A program made the translations under genes and the position numbers. From NCBI GenBank assembly GCA_964414815.1, contig CAYPXY010000023.1:1-64000 (forward strand): a DNA stretch of 64,000 nucleotides, read 5' to 3'. The DNA is from Mariniblastus sp964414815 (GTDB taxonomy: Bacteria > Planctomycetota > Planctomycetia > Pirellulales > Pirellulaceae). This document shows positions 49,678 to 57,841 of the stretch, one piece after another. Each line of letters begins with the position of its first letter. Positions within the stretch are counted from its first letter, which is position 1. Below the pieces are notes generated by a model. The model worked only from the letters and a program-made list of their open reading frames with translations, had not been told where the DNA came from and searched no databases.

Positions 49678-50661
49678 GTGATTCAAACCTGCACCCTCCC
49701 AACCATACCCTTGCTCAGGCACTTTCTCCAGCTCACTCTCTCCCTCCCCCCAATTCAACTAGCCATCGCTGGCTTGTTAATTGCCGGCACCTTAGGCTGC
49801 GCCAATGTGGAGGGTCCGAAGGCTGCCACCGGTCCCAAGTTCGCGTCCGCGCGACTGCCGCACGATGCCGTGGCACTTGAAATCGGGGTCGTGCAACTCG
49901 ATGACTCGCAGGGCGAAACGTTTGAGCAGTTCTGGAATACGCTGGATCATCAGAAACTGGATTTGCCGTCCCGACAAACGCTCGATCAAAACGGACTTCG
50001 AACCGGCATCATGGCATCGCAGCCTCCTGCCATTTTCTTTGAACTGACCGAGCCTCGACCGGTTGAACTAGAAAGCCTGGATATGGGAATGCAGGAAGCC
50101 GCTCGCAAAGGGCTGCTCGAGCCCGCTTCCCGCCTGCTGGTTCACAAACGCATCATCAATCGCAAAGGCGAAAGCTATCGGGTCGAGACTTCGGATTTGT
50201 TTCCCGATGCCGACTGGACCGTTCGGCGGGGCGATCGATCAACGAGCGGTTCCGGCAAAGACGTGCAGGGGCTTTTCGAGATCACCACCCATCCGCAGGG
50301 CGACAACACGGTTCGACTGCGATTCACCCCCAAGATCGAATACGGACCGGTCCTGTCCAAAATTGGCGTGGCCGACAGCGATTTCACCTACAACACTGGC
50401 CGAGCCGGGCAACGTGTGACCGAACTGGATTTCGAATTGATCCTCAGAGCCGGAGAAACGGTGGTGATTGCTCCCACGCCGGATCGGACCGACCTGGGAT
50501 ACCTGCTTTTTGAATCTCCGGAAGGCAAAGAAGACATTTTTAGCACTTCTTATCACCTGACGCATCGCGCGCTGCTGGTTCGGCTGGTCCAGACTCGGCG
50601 AGACGATCTATTCGGCGACACGGTTTCCGGCGAACCGCTATCGACCCATTCCACCCGCTGA
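49678..50661 (+). CDS. Lipoprotein of unknown function
   Basis: 327 residues from a GTG start. A hydrophobic segment (PIQLAIAGLLIAGTLGCANV) contains the lipobox AGTLGC, so it is lipid-anchored after processing. The mature part is beta-rich: RLPHDAVALEIGVVQLDDSQ, ESLDMGMQEAARKGLLEPAS, LLVHKRIINRKGESYRVETS, TVRLRFTPKIEYGPVLSKIG and a late FELILRAGETVVIAPTP. No enzyme motif was found. The last domain (DLGYLLFESPEGKEDIFSTS followed by LVRLVQTRRDDLF) has an overall pattern seen in planctomycete-only proteins, which I cannot name. It precedes fructose-bisphosphate aldolase by 80 bp, and probably has its own transcript. Confidence 0.7.
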   Translation: MIQTCTLPTIPLLRHFLQLTLSLPPIQLAIAGLLIAGTLGCANVEGPKAATGPKFASARLPHDAVALEIGVVQLDDSQGETFEQFWNTLDHQKLDLPSRQTLDQNGLRTGIMASQPPAIFFELTEPRPVELESLDMGMQEAARKGLLEPASRLLVHKRIINRKGESYRVETSDLFPDADWTVRRGDRSTSGSGKDVQGLFEITTHPQGDNTVRLRFTPKIEYGPVLSKIGVADSDFTYNTGRAGQRVTELDFELILRAGETVVIAPTPDRTDLGYLLFESPEGKEDIFSTSYHLTHRALLVRLVQTRRDDLFGDTVSGEPLSTHSTR

Positions 50662-50741
50662 TTCCGACCGCACCTTGAGCAACGGGTAGGTGGCGGGATA
50701 GAATACCTGAAATTTCCTTTTTTACCCTGGAGCTGTAAACG

Positions 50742-51746
50742 ATGCCTTTAGTACCCCTTCGACTTGTCCTGGACCATGCTGCGGAAAACAGCTATGGTGT
50801 GGCCGCCTTTAACGTCAACAACATGGAGCAGATCCAGGCGATCATGGAAGCCGCCAAAGAGACCGACTCTCCGGTCATCATTCAGGCGTCGCGAGGGGCT
50901 CGCTCGTACTCGCAGGACAACTATCTGCGTCACTTGATGCTCGCCGCTGCCGAATTGTATCCCCATCTGCCCGTCGTGATGCATCTCGATCACGGAAACA
51001 GCGTCGCCACCTGCATGAGCGCGATCGAAAACGGATTTACTTCCGTCATGATGGACGGCTCGCTACAGGAAGACGGCAAAACCCCCGCCGACTATGACTA
51101 CAACGTCCGCGTTACACGAGAGGTGGTCGAGAAAGCCCATGCCCAGAGAGTTTCTGTCGAAGGAGAACTGGGCTGTTTGGGCTCGCTGGAGTCCGGCGAA
51201 GGAGAACAGGAAGATGGACACGGTGCGACGGGAACACTGAGCCACGATCAGTTGTTGACCGATCCGGCCGAAGCCGAACGCTTTGTCGCCGAAACAGGAG
51301 TCGATGCTTTGGCCGTCGCCATTGGAACCAGCCACGGTGCTTACAAATTTAGCCGCAAGCCAACGGGCGATGTGCTGGCGATGGACCGGATCGAAGAGAT
51401 CCACCGCCGACTGCCGAACTGCCATTTGGTGATGCACGGCAGCAGCAGCGTCCCGCAGGAACTGCAGGACATCATCAATCAGTACGGCGGGCAGATCAAA
51501 CCGACCTTTGGCGTGCCCGTGGAAGAAATTCAGCGGGGCATCAAACACGGCGTACGCAAAATCAACGTCGATACCGACAACCGGCTGGCCATCACGGGAG
51601 CCATCCGCAAGGTGTTCGCCGAAGATCCGTCTGCCTTCGACCCACGAGCCTATCTCAAACCCGCTCGCGACGCGATGAAAAAGGTCTGCGTAGAACGAAT
51701 GACGCAATTCGGTCAGGCGGGCCAGGCTCCCAAGTTCCGCCAATAA
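50742..51746 (+). CDS. fba: Class II fructose-bisphosphate aldolase
   Basis: 334 residues. It cleaves fructose 1,6-bisphosphate into dihydroxyacetone phosphate and glyceraldehyde 3-phosphate (or joins them) in glycolysis, gluconeogenesis and the Calvin cycle. Class II motifs are present: YGVAAFNVNNMEQIQAIMEA, VVMHLDHGNSVATCMSAIENG (zinc-binding His and catalytic Asp), VSVEGELGCLGSLESGEGEQ (Glu ligand), AVAIGTSHGAYKF (His) and VMHGSSSVPQEL, then INVDTDNRLAIT in the phosphate-binding region. The GEGEQEDG segment is of the longer type found in subclass B. GGAG lies 9 nt before the ATG. It is followed by the dGTPase-like gene after 28 bp. Confidence 0.93.
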   Translation: MPLVPLRLVLDHAAENSYGVAAFNVNNMEQIQAIMEAAKETDSPVIIQASRGARSYSQDNYLRHLMLAAAELYPHLPVVMHLDHGNSVATCMSAIENGFTSVMMDGSLQEDGKTPADYDYNVRVTREVVEKAHAQRVSVEGELGCLGSLESGEGEQEDGHGATGTLSHDQLLTDPAEAERFVAETGVDALAVAIGTSHGAYKFSRKPTGDVLAMDRIEEIHRRLPNCHLVMHGSSSVPQELQDIINQYGGQIKPTFGVPVEEIQRGIKHGVRKINVDTDNRLAITGAIRKVFAEDPSAFDPRAYLKPARDAMKKVCVERMTQFGQAGQAPKFRQ

Positions 51747-51774
51747 CGGGCGACTCTCATCGCCCCTGATCGAC

Positions 51775-52938
51775 ATGGAAACCAACGACGCGCAGGCAAC
51801 CTCCAGTGAAATACCATCCTGGGTGCATCGACGCGAAAAGGCCTTGCTCGCGCCGTTTGCCATGCAGAGCATCCACTCGCGGGGGCGTGTTCACCCGGAG
51901 CCCGAGCATCCGTATCGAGGCCCCTTTCAGCGGGATCGCGATCGAATTCTGCACAGCTCTGCCTATCGGCGTTTGAGCGGAAAGATGCAAGTCTTCACCG
52001 GCGAAATGGGAGACTACCACCGGACGCGATTGACACACACCCAAGAGGTGGCGACGATCGCCCGCACCATCGGGCGAGTACTGGGACTGAACGAAGATCT
52101 TATCGAGGCACTGGCGTTGATGCATGATCTGGGGCATCCGCCTTACGGGCACGCCGGAGAGGATGCACTCGATGACTGCGTGGCGGACCTGGGAGGATTT
52201 TCCCACAACCAGTTTGGCCTGACGATCGTGCAGGAAATCGAAATTCGATTTCATCAGTTTCCCGGATTGAACCTGACCTACGAACTGTTGGAAGGTCAGA
52301 CAAGTCGCGCCGACAAAGCGAATCCAGAGCGGCGATCGCTGCTGGAAGTGCAACTGGTAGATGCCGCCGACAGCACGACCTACGATGCTCACGATACCGA
52401 CGACGCGATTAAACTAGGGCTGGTCTCGATTGAGGAGATGCGGTCACTGAGCCTGATTTGTGAATGCCTGGAACATGTTCGCAGCCGCTACAGTGCGCTC
52501 AATCATGACCTGATGCGAAAGGCACTGGTGCATCGCTTGATCGAACGGCAAGTCACCAGCCTGATCGCCCATTGTGCCGGCGAGCTGAGGGAGCGAGACT
52601 TTCGGACGACGGAAGAAGCGGTCAGCAGTGATTTCCTGATCGGCCATTCAAAGGAACTGGCCGAAATGAAGCGGGAACTGGAAAATTTCCTGTACGAGCG
52701 CGTTTATCGTCATCCGAAATTAATTTCCGTTCGGGAGAAAGCCCAACAACGGGTGAAGGACATGTACGCGTTTTACTGCGACCATCCCGGCTGGTTTCCA
52801 GCAAAGTACCAGCGCCGGGCGGAACAAATTGGCATCCGCCGCATGGCCGTCGAGTATATTGCCGGAATGACCGACCACTATTGTGAAGAAGTCTTCGATA
52901 AAATGATGAAAACCGGCTCAGTCTCGGCTGGGCACTAA
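51775..52938 (+). CDS. dgt: Deoxyguanosinetriphosphate triphosphohydrolase-like protein
   Basis: 387 residues of the HD superfamily, dGTPase subgroup. It has the opening PYRGPFQRDRDRILHSSAYR followed by RLSGKMQVF, the metal-binding residues in THTQEVATIARTIGRVLGL (His), LMHDLGHPPYGHAGEDALDD (HD pair) and GGFSHNQFGLTIVQEIE, and the later DAADSTTYDAHDTDDAIKLG, with Asp residues of the active site. Such enzymes hydrolyse dNTPs to nucleoside and triphosphate and regulate nucleotide pools. The C-terminal half is the usual helical extension. It lies 28 bp after the aldolase gene on the same strand, so they are probably co-transcribed although unrelated in function. Confidence 0.9.
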   Translation: METNDAQATSSEIPSWVHRREKALLAPFAMQSIHSRGRVHPEPEHPYRGPFQRDRDRILHSSAYRRLSGKMQVFTGEMGDYHRTRLTHTQEVATIARTIGRVLGLNEDLIEALALMHDLGHPPYGHAGEDALDDCVADLGGFSHNQFGLTIVQEIEIRFHQFPGLNLTYELLEGQTSRADKANPERRSLLEVQLVDAADSTTYDAHDTDDAIKLGLVSIEEMRSLSLICECLEHVRSRYSALNHDLMRKALVHRLIERQVTSLIAHCAGELRERDFRTTEEAVSSDFLIGHSKELAEMKRELENFLYERVYRHPKLISVREKAQQRVKDMYAFYCDHPGWFPAKYQRRAEQIGIRRMAVEYIAGMTDHYCEEVFDKMMKTGSVSAGH

Positions 52939-53272
52939 TCCTGGGCTCCAGGGCAATTCCGCTCGGTACCTGTGGCAAATTTGCCGTTGGTGAGGTGATT
53001 CGCAAAAACCTGCCTACCTTTTTAGCCGGTCTGGGGTAGAATGGACTCAGGACGGAAAAACTCGAATCGCCAGTCATTATCGGGCTGTCTTTCTGACGGG
53101 TTTCAGAACTCGTGCGCTATTAAACGGTGATTTATCTCTCCGTTGGGTCCAGCTTTTCGACCGTTTTCCCGTTGATCATGGCACTGAGTGTTCAGTGTAG
53201 AATGTTTCATTTTCGGCGGTCGGCAAGCCAATTATTTCCGGGCCAACTGCTCCAACCTGAGGTGATTTTTTT
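52939..53272. other. Intergenic stretch before the PIN-TRAM gene
   Basis: No gene or RNA was recognised. Near the end, GAGGTGA about 7 nt before the ATG at 53273 is a fair ribosome-binding site; TGTAGAAT near 53200 could be a -10 box but lacks a matching -35. Confidence 0.5.
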
Positions 53273-54340
53273 ATGGCCTTACTGATTCTTAGGAGCTTTT
53301 TTCTTTTTGTGGCGATTGGACTGGGAGTCACGGTCGTCGCCAATCCAGAAATCTGGGTTAGCCCCACCGATTCAAGCCCCAGCGACTTGACTGGCTGGAT
53401 CATTTTCTTCCTGTTTATCCTCGGTGCCGTTCTGACGATCTTCGCCGATGTGATGTTTCGTAATAAGCGAATCGACATTATTTCTTCGGTCTATTTTGGA
53501 TTGATCGTGGGATTGATTCTCACCTATGCGGTCAACCTTGCGCTGACTCCGCTGTTCACAGATTCCAGGCGCTATGTGGTGGTGTCGTTCTTTGGACTGG
53601 CATTGTGCTACACCTGTATCAGTTACCTGTGGCAGACGCGGGACGACTTTCGATTCATTATCCCCTACGTCGAATTCAGCAAGGACGTGAAAGGGCTAAA
53701 GCCCTATCTGCTTGACACCAGTGTGGTCATCGACGGCCGGATTGCGGACGTAGTGGAGACAGGCGTGATCGATAATCAGTTGATCATGCCGCGTTTTGTG
53801 CTGGGGGAGCTCCACGGCATCGCCGACAGTAGCGATAAACTTCGTCGGTCGAGAGGGCGCAGGGGGTTGGATATCCTGGATCGCCTGCGAAATAACAAAA
53901 AGATTGATTTCAAAATCTATGATCGGGAGCTGCCAGAAATGGTGGACCAACCCGTCGATATCAAGCTGTTGATGCTGGCCCGCCACCTGGACGGGAAAGT
54001 AGTCACCGGCGACTACAACCTCAACAAGGTGGCAAAACTGCAAAACGTGCCAGTCATCAATCTCAACGAAATTGCCAACTCGCTCAAACCGGTGTTCCTG
54101 CCGGGTGAACACATTTCCATCCGGATTGTCAAAGCGGGCGAAGGGTCAGGGCAGGGGGTTGGATACCTGGACGACGGCACCATGATTGTGGTCGAAGATG
54201 GCCGCGATCACATCGGCGAAGAAGTCAACGTGTCAGTGACCAGCATGTTACAGACGACTGCTGGAAGAATGATTTTTGGTAAATACGAAGGACGCGCCCG
54301 AACTCAGGCCATGTCCATCACTCATGCCGCGGAAGAATAA
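53273..54340 (+). CDS. Membrane-anchored PIN-TRAM domain protein (YacL family)
   Basis: 355 residues. Four N-terminal helices (about residues 1-110: LRSFFLFVAIGLGVTVVA, IIFFLFILGAVLTIFADVMF, VYFGLIVGLILTYAVNLAL, YVVVSFFGLALCYTCISYLW) are followed by a PIN nuclease domain starting YLLDTSVVIDGRIADVVETG, with the acidic residues of LDTS, VLGELHGIAD and VVTGDYNLNKVAKL, and ending in a TRAM domain (GQGVGYLDDGTMIVVEDGRD, HIGEEVNVSVTSMLQTTAGR). This is the YacL/PilT-N-like family, common in Gram-positives and planctomycetes, thought to act on RNA at the membrane. The length is normal. An inverted repeat that could end transcription follows at 54348-54390. Confidence 0.9.
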   Translation: MALLILRSFFLFVAIGLGVTVVANPEIWVSPTDSSPSDLTGWIIFFLFILGAVLTIFADVMFRNKRIDIISSVYFGLIVGLILTYAVNLALTPLFTDSRRYVVVSFFGLALCYTCISYLWQTRDDFRFIIPYVEFSKDVKGLKPYLLDTSVVIDGRIADVVETGVIDNQLIMPRFVLGELHGIADSSDKLRRSRGRRGLDILDRLRNNKKIDFKIYDRELPEMVDQPVDIKLLMLARHLDGKVVTGDYNLNKVAKLQNVPVINLNEIANSLKPVFLPGEHISIRIVKAGEGSGQGVGYLDDGTMIVVEDGRDHIGEEVNVSVTSMLQTTAGRMIFGKYEGRARTQAMSITHAAEE

Positions 54341-54347
54341 TTCCTGA

Positions 54348-54390
54348 GAACCCACACACAACCTGACTCACGGTTGTGTTCGCGGGTTTC
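54348..54390. terminator. Possible bidirectional terminator
   Basis: GAACCCACACACAACC pairs with GGTTGTGTTCGCGGGTTTC with one bulge and an 8-nt loop. It lies between the stops of the convergent YacL gene and the small ORF at 54390-54479. There is no long T tract, so strength is uncertain. Confidence 0.4.
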
Positions 54391-54479
54391 TAGGCAACCA
54401 AAACAGACGCTACAATCCCTGCCACGAAGGACAGTGCCATCAGGATATAGTTTTTACGCTTAGAGACAAAACGAATCAT
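54390..54479 (-). CDS. Candidate 29-residue membrane peptide
   Basis: A short frame: MIRFVSKRKNYILMALSFVA followed by GIVASVLVA and stop. It has a basic N-terminus (R3, K7, R8, K9) and one hydrophobic helix of about 19 residues, the pattern of small single-span membrane proteins with the basic end inside. CCGGAGCGAACA directly precedes the ATG, giving GGAG with 7-nt spacing. It is convergent with the YacL gene, with a possible shared terminator between them. Chance frames of this length are common, so the support is the ribosome-binding site plus the non-random hydrophobicity pattern. Confidence 0.5.
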   Translation of the reverse strand: MIRFVSKRKNYILMALSFVAGIVASVLVA

Positions 54480-54971
54480 TGTTCGCTCCGGAGGTGAAAT
54501 GGATAACGACGATATTGGACCATAAAGCAAGCCGACTGCCAATTGCGTCAAACTGGCAAGTTTTAAAAATCCACCGCAATGAATGTTAAAAAATTAACAA
54601 AACGCAACAGCCCATCTTACCCAAACATTGCCATTTAGCATGGCGATGCCCAAATGAATGCTGCACTTGATGGCGCCCTGCAATCAAACCGACAACATAA
54701 CCGCGATCCAGAAACGAAAGACTTTACCCCAATGTTATGACCTGAAATCGGAAAGGATTTCTGGACCTTTTTTTGCTCGTTTTATGCGGTTCGTTTTTGC
54801 ACGCGATCAGATCGAGGTTAAAGTTTTATTGAAAGCAGTTTTAATCGTTCCTGAATAAGAAGGAGGGTTGCCTATAGAATGTGTTACTTAATTTCTTACA
54901 ACCAAATCCACTCATTTAGATAGCGTCCGGTTTGAAATGATCAACTTACCGCTATCGCATTCAAACAAAAG
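54480..54971. other. AT-rich stretch before a strong terminator
   Basis: It is about 490 bp, more AT-rich than the neighbours. GAAGGAGG at about 54860 precedes only tiny frames. A 66-codon frame at 54658-54858 has no recognisable features. A strong plus-strand terminator ends the stretch, so a small RNA or leader transcript may lie here. Confidence 0.45.
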
Positions 54972-55006
54972 ACACCTGTCCGGCAATTCCGGACAGGTGT
55001 TTTTTT
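54972..55006 (+). terminator. Strong intrinsic terminator directly before the methyltransferase
   Basis: ACACCTGTCCGG (54972-54983), loop CAATT, and the exact complement CCGGACAGGTGT (54989-55000) are followed by six T or more. The ATG of the next gene starts 7 nt after the T tract and has no ribosome-binding site of its own. It either ends an upstream RNA or acts as an attenuator. Confidence 0.88.
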
Positions 55007-55013
55007 CGTACCG

Positions 55014-55682
55014 ATGACCACCCGCAAAAAAGACCTCAGCCGCAACTACGATCGAGCTGCGTGGTACTACGAAAAGTCCGCCAAGTTCTATTCAACGAAT
55101 CAGATTTCGGCCAGCAAGAAATTTCAATTGAGATACATCGAACCGGGCAGCCAGGTGCTGTATCTGGGCGCGGGAACGGGAGAGGATGCAGTACGCGCGG
55201 CCAGGCAGGGTGCGCAAGTGACTTGCATTGATATTTCCTCGCAGATGCTCGACCGAGTTCAGCGACGATTCGACAAGGAAAACCTGACCGTTGAACTGGT
55301 CTGCGTCGACGCATTTCAGTTTGATCGTGCAGGCCGCTTTGACGTCGTTGCGGCCAACTATTTCCTGAACGTGTTTCGCAAGGAGGCGATGGTCCGAATG
55401 CTCAGCCATACTGCAACCTTGGTCAAACCCGGCGGACGATACTTGATTGCCGACGTCTCACTTCCCCAAGGTAATCTCGTAGCAAAAGCGTTCAACCTGG
55501 TGTACCTGAAAATGGCCATGGGAGTGTTTTGGGCGATGGGGCTTGTCCCCTGGCACGAGAACTATGACTATCCCGCCCATTTCCCTGAAAGCGGACTGGA
55601 GCTGGAACACGTTGAGTATTTCCGATTCCTAAAACGCGGCCCTGTCGTTTTTCAGTCGATTGTGGCCCGAAGAACGGCCTGA
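55014..55682 (+). CDS. Class I SAM-dependent methyltransferase
   Basis: 222 residues. The SAM-binding motif I is VLYLGAGTGEDAVRAARQGA, with ITCIDIS-like VTCIDISSQMLDRV as the acidic loop at the end of beta-2, and VCVDAFQFDRAGRFDVVAAN as motifs II/III. The family includes ubiquinone/menaquinone and small-molecule methyltransferases, and the acceptor cannot be told. A membrane-leaning helix near the C-terminus (LVYLKMAMGVFWAMGLVPWH) suggests contact with a lipid substrate. A strong terminator ends 7 bp before the ATG and there is no Shine-Dalgarno sequence, so its expression may be attenuated or the true start may lie downstream. The gene meets the convergent PP2C gene end to end with no gap. 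Confidence 0.85.
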   Translation: MTTRKKDLSRNYDRAAWYYEKSAKFYSTNQISASKKFQLRYIEPGSQVLYLGAGTGEDAVRAARQGAQVTCIDISSQMLDRVQRRFDKENLTVELVCVDAFQFDRAGRFDVVAANYFLNVFRKEAMVRMLSHTATLVKPGGRYLIADVSLPQGNLVAKAFNLVYLKMAMGVFWAMGLVPWHENYDYPAHFPESGLELEHVEYFRFLKRGPVVFQSIVARRTA

Positions 55683-56960
55683 TCACAAATCAATCGAAGA
55701 ATCGCCGTTACGCAGCTGATCCATCAGAAAACTGATCGCTCGTCCGTAGGCTCGAATCGAAGTGGAGTAATCCTTCTTTTTAACGGCGGCTTGGGCGTGG
55801 GCGATCAATGTACGCCACTGATCCCAATCGACACGCCATTGTTGTTCTTCGGCGGCAATGCGCAGTTGCTCAAGAATCTCGGCAAGCTGGCTGGTAAACT
55901 CCACACCGGAGGGGCAAGGTGTCCGGATATAGGGGCCTTTGCCGGATCGCAAGCCTTCCGTCATCGTACTTCGGCTCTCGGAACCTGAAAGCAGCGCATA
56001 GACAATATAGATTGCGGTGATCGCGGCGATGGTGCTGGCGATCATGGCCGCTCCCCAACCGCCCGAGAAAAAGAAAAACAAAGCCGCGATCAGGATCGAC
56101 GCCAGCAGCACTCCCCAGGCGAACGGCGACACCTTGCGGTCGGATGAACTGCTCCCCGACCGGATGGCGGCCGCGCCACCGGCTGCCAATTGAGGATGCG
56201 TCACCTTGGCCACGATGACCGTAATATTGTCCGGCCCTCCGCGAAGGTTCGCCAGATCGACCAGCACCTGAACGGCTTCGTCGGGCGGCATATTGGCAAT
56301 GATGGCGGCGATCTCGGGATCTGTAATCACTCCGGTCAATCCATCGCTGCACAACAGAAACACATCGCCAACCTGAATCGGAAACGGGCCTTCGATATCG
56401 ACTTTGATTTCAGGATAGGGGCCTAATGATCGCGTAATGACATTCTTCGGAATGCGCATGTGGCTTTCATCTTCCGGAGAAAACTGCCGCATCTCCCACG
56501 CCAGACTGTGATCAAACGTCAATTGATCCAGACGATTCTGTGAGTATCGGTAGACGCGACTGTCGCCGACATGAGCCGCAACAGCCCCTTGGGGAAGCAA
56601 TGTCAAAACACTGCAGGTCGTCCCCATGTTGTGAAATTCTTCATTGGCACTACCGCGACGAAAAATTTCTGCATTGGCGTCTGCGACGGCGCGGCGCAAT
56701 TCTTCGATCGCCGAATCCTCTTCGTACTTGTGGTACAGATGGGCCACATGATCAATCGCCAGCTTGCTGGCCAGCTCCCCGGCCGCGTGCGCTCCCATCC
56801 CGTCGGCGACAATCAATAAATGCCCTTTACGCTGGTAGTGGGCAATGCTGTTGGCCAGAGAAACCGAAAAATTATCCTGGTTGTTCGAACGACGCATGCC
56901 CACATCGCTTAGCGATGCGACTTGCAGATAGTCATTCCAGTTGATCAGGTTTTCACTCAT
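55683..56960 (-). CDS. PP2C-type Ser/Thr protein phosphatase with membrane segment
   Basis: 425 residues. The N-terminal 250 form a PPM/PP2C domain: SDVGMRRSNNQDNFSV, LLIVADGMGAHAAGELASKL (metal-binding Asp-Gly), GTTCSVLTLLPQGAVAAHVG, DSRVYRY, VFLLCSDGLTGVITDPEI and GGPDNITVIVAKV. Two hydrophobic helices follow (FAWGVLLASILIAALFFFFS, AMIASTIAAITAIYIVYALL), placing the phosphatase in the cytoplasm on the inner membrane. The C-terminus has a helical, TPR-like segment (HAQAAVKKKDYSTSIRAYGR). Such phosphatases reverse Hanks-type Ser/Thr kinases, which planctomycetes have in large numbers; no kinase is adjacent here. Confidence 0.92.
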   Translation of the reverse strand: MSENLINWNDYLQVASLSDVGMRRSNNQDNFSVSLANSIAHYQRKGHLLIVADGMGAHAAGELASKLAIDHVAHLYHKYEEDSAIEELRRAVADANAEIFRRGSANEEFHNMGTTCSVLTLLPQGAVAAHVGDSRVYRYSQNRLDQLTFDHSLAWEMRQFSPEDESHMRIPKNVITRSLGPYPEIKVDIEGPFPIQVGDVFLLCSDGLTGVITDPEIAAIIANMPPDEAVQVLVDLANLRGGPDNITVIVAKVTHPQLAAGGAAAIRSGSSSSDRKVSPFAWGVLLASILIAALFFFFSGGWGAAMIASTIAAITAIYIVYALLSGSESRSTMTEGLRSGKGPYIRTPCPSGVEFTSQLAEILEQLRIAAEEQQWRVDWDQWRTLIAHAQAAVKKKDYSTSIRAYGRAISFLMDQLRNGDSSIDL

Positions 56961-57304
56961 TACTTGGTCGGTCTGCCTTTCACAGCAGCTCGCGGCGCCT
57001 GGGTGTTATCAGCATGCATTCCTCAACTCCGTACAAACCCACATCGCTCGTCTGCTAGCAATCCCTTTCAACTCTTTTCTCGGTGTTTCTCATGAATACG
57101 GTGGCCGAGGTGGCAACTGTGGAATGTCCGTAATGTACCCGGAAATTAAGCCTCCTGTTAGATGCCAGAGACCGATTGGACCGATTTTCCAAAACGGTAT
57201 AGCCAGAACAGCCCGACACAACTAGACTCCCAAACCTTAAGTATCGGACAGAATCGCCTCCAACCGGTATTTTCGACTGTTTTTTTCCAGATATTCGCCC
57301 CTTT
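56961..57304. other. Divergent intergenic region without recognised features
   Basis: It lies between the minus-strand PP2C gene and the plus-strand PEGA lipoprotein, so it should hold both promoters. No hexamer pair or repeat stood out. Small open frames here have no support. Confidence 0.5.
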
Positions 57305-57820
57305 ATGAGACCTGGAACCGATTCCGCTAGTGCCGTGGACGAACTGAAGCAGCCCCTCCAATTCCTGACCTGTGCCGCCGCCCATCGAACCGTCAAACCA
57401 ACGGTTTTGATTTTGCTGGTGATGTCCACCGTCTGGCTATCGGGCTGCGTTCAGCGCCGCATGATCATCCGCAGCCAGCCAGAAGGAGCGCTCGTCTCCA
57501 TCGACAATCAGCAAGTCGGACAAACCCCCGTCCCGGTGCCATTCACTTACTATGGGACACGGCAAATTCAGTTGCAGAAAGAGGGTTTCAAAACCGTCAA
57601 AGTGGAAGAACGCATTCGTCCAAAATGGTACGACAGGGCCCCGATCAGTTTCTTTTCCAACCATTTTGCCTTCCGCGAGATTCGGGATGAACGAATCCTC
57701 GATTTCCAACTTGAACCGCAGTCGCAAGTCGAAGAGAATATACTGATGGACCGCGCCAACGAATTGCGACTCAATGTCCACCGCGACACCTTGATCGCTC
57801 CTGACGGCGGACCGTTTTAG
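57305..57820 (+). CDS. PEGA-domain lipoprotein
   Basis: 171 residues. The signal-like segment TVLILLVMSTVWLSGCVQRR holds the lipobox WLSGC, although 45 residues precede it; the true start may be downstream, where a GTG at about 57420 (VMSTVWLSGC) is too close to the Cys to help, so the longer form was kept. After it comes a PEGA domain: MIIRSQPEGALVSIDNQQVG, QTPVPVPFTYYGTRQIQLQK, EGFKTVKVEERI. The domain is a small beta-sandwich found at bacterial surfaces; function unknown. It is followed by MsrB after 21 bp, so the two are probably one transcript. Confidence 0.8.
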   Translation: MRPGTDSASAVDELKQPLQFLTCAAAHRTVKPTVLILLVMSTVWLSGCVQRRMIIRSQPEGALVSIDNQQVGQTPVPVPFTYYGTRQIQLQKEGFKTVKVEERIRPKWYDRAPISFFSNHFAFREIRDERILDFQLEPQSQVEENILMDRANELRLNVHRDTLIAPDGGPF

Positions 57821-57841
57821 AATTCTACCGAGGAGCCAAAC

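Noticed and set aside
54658..54858. 66-residue frame in the AT-rich stretch
   Set aside because: No Shine-Dalgarno sequence, no recognisable pattern, mixed codon use; better seen as non-coding.
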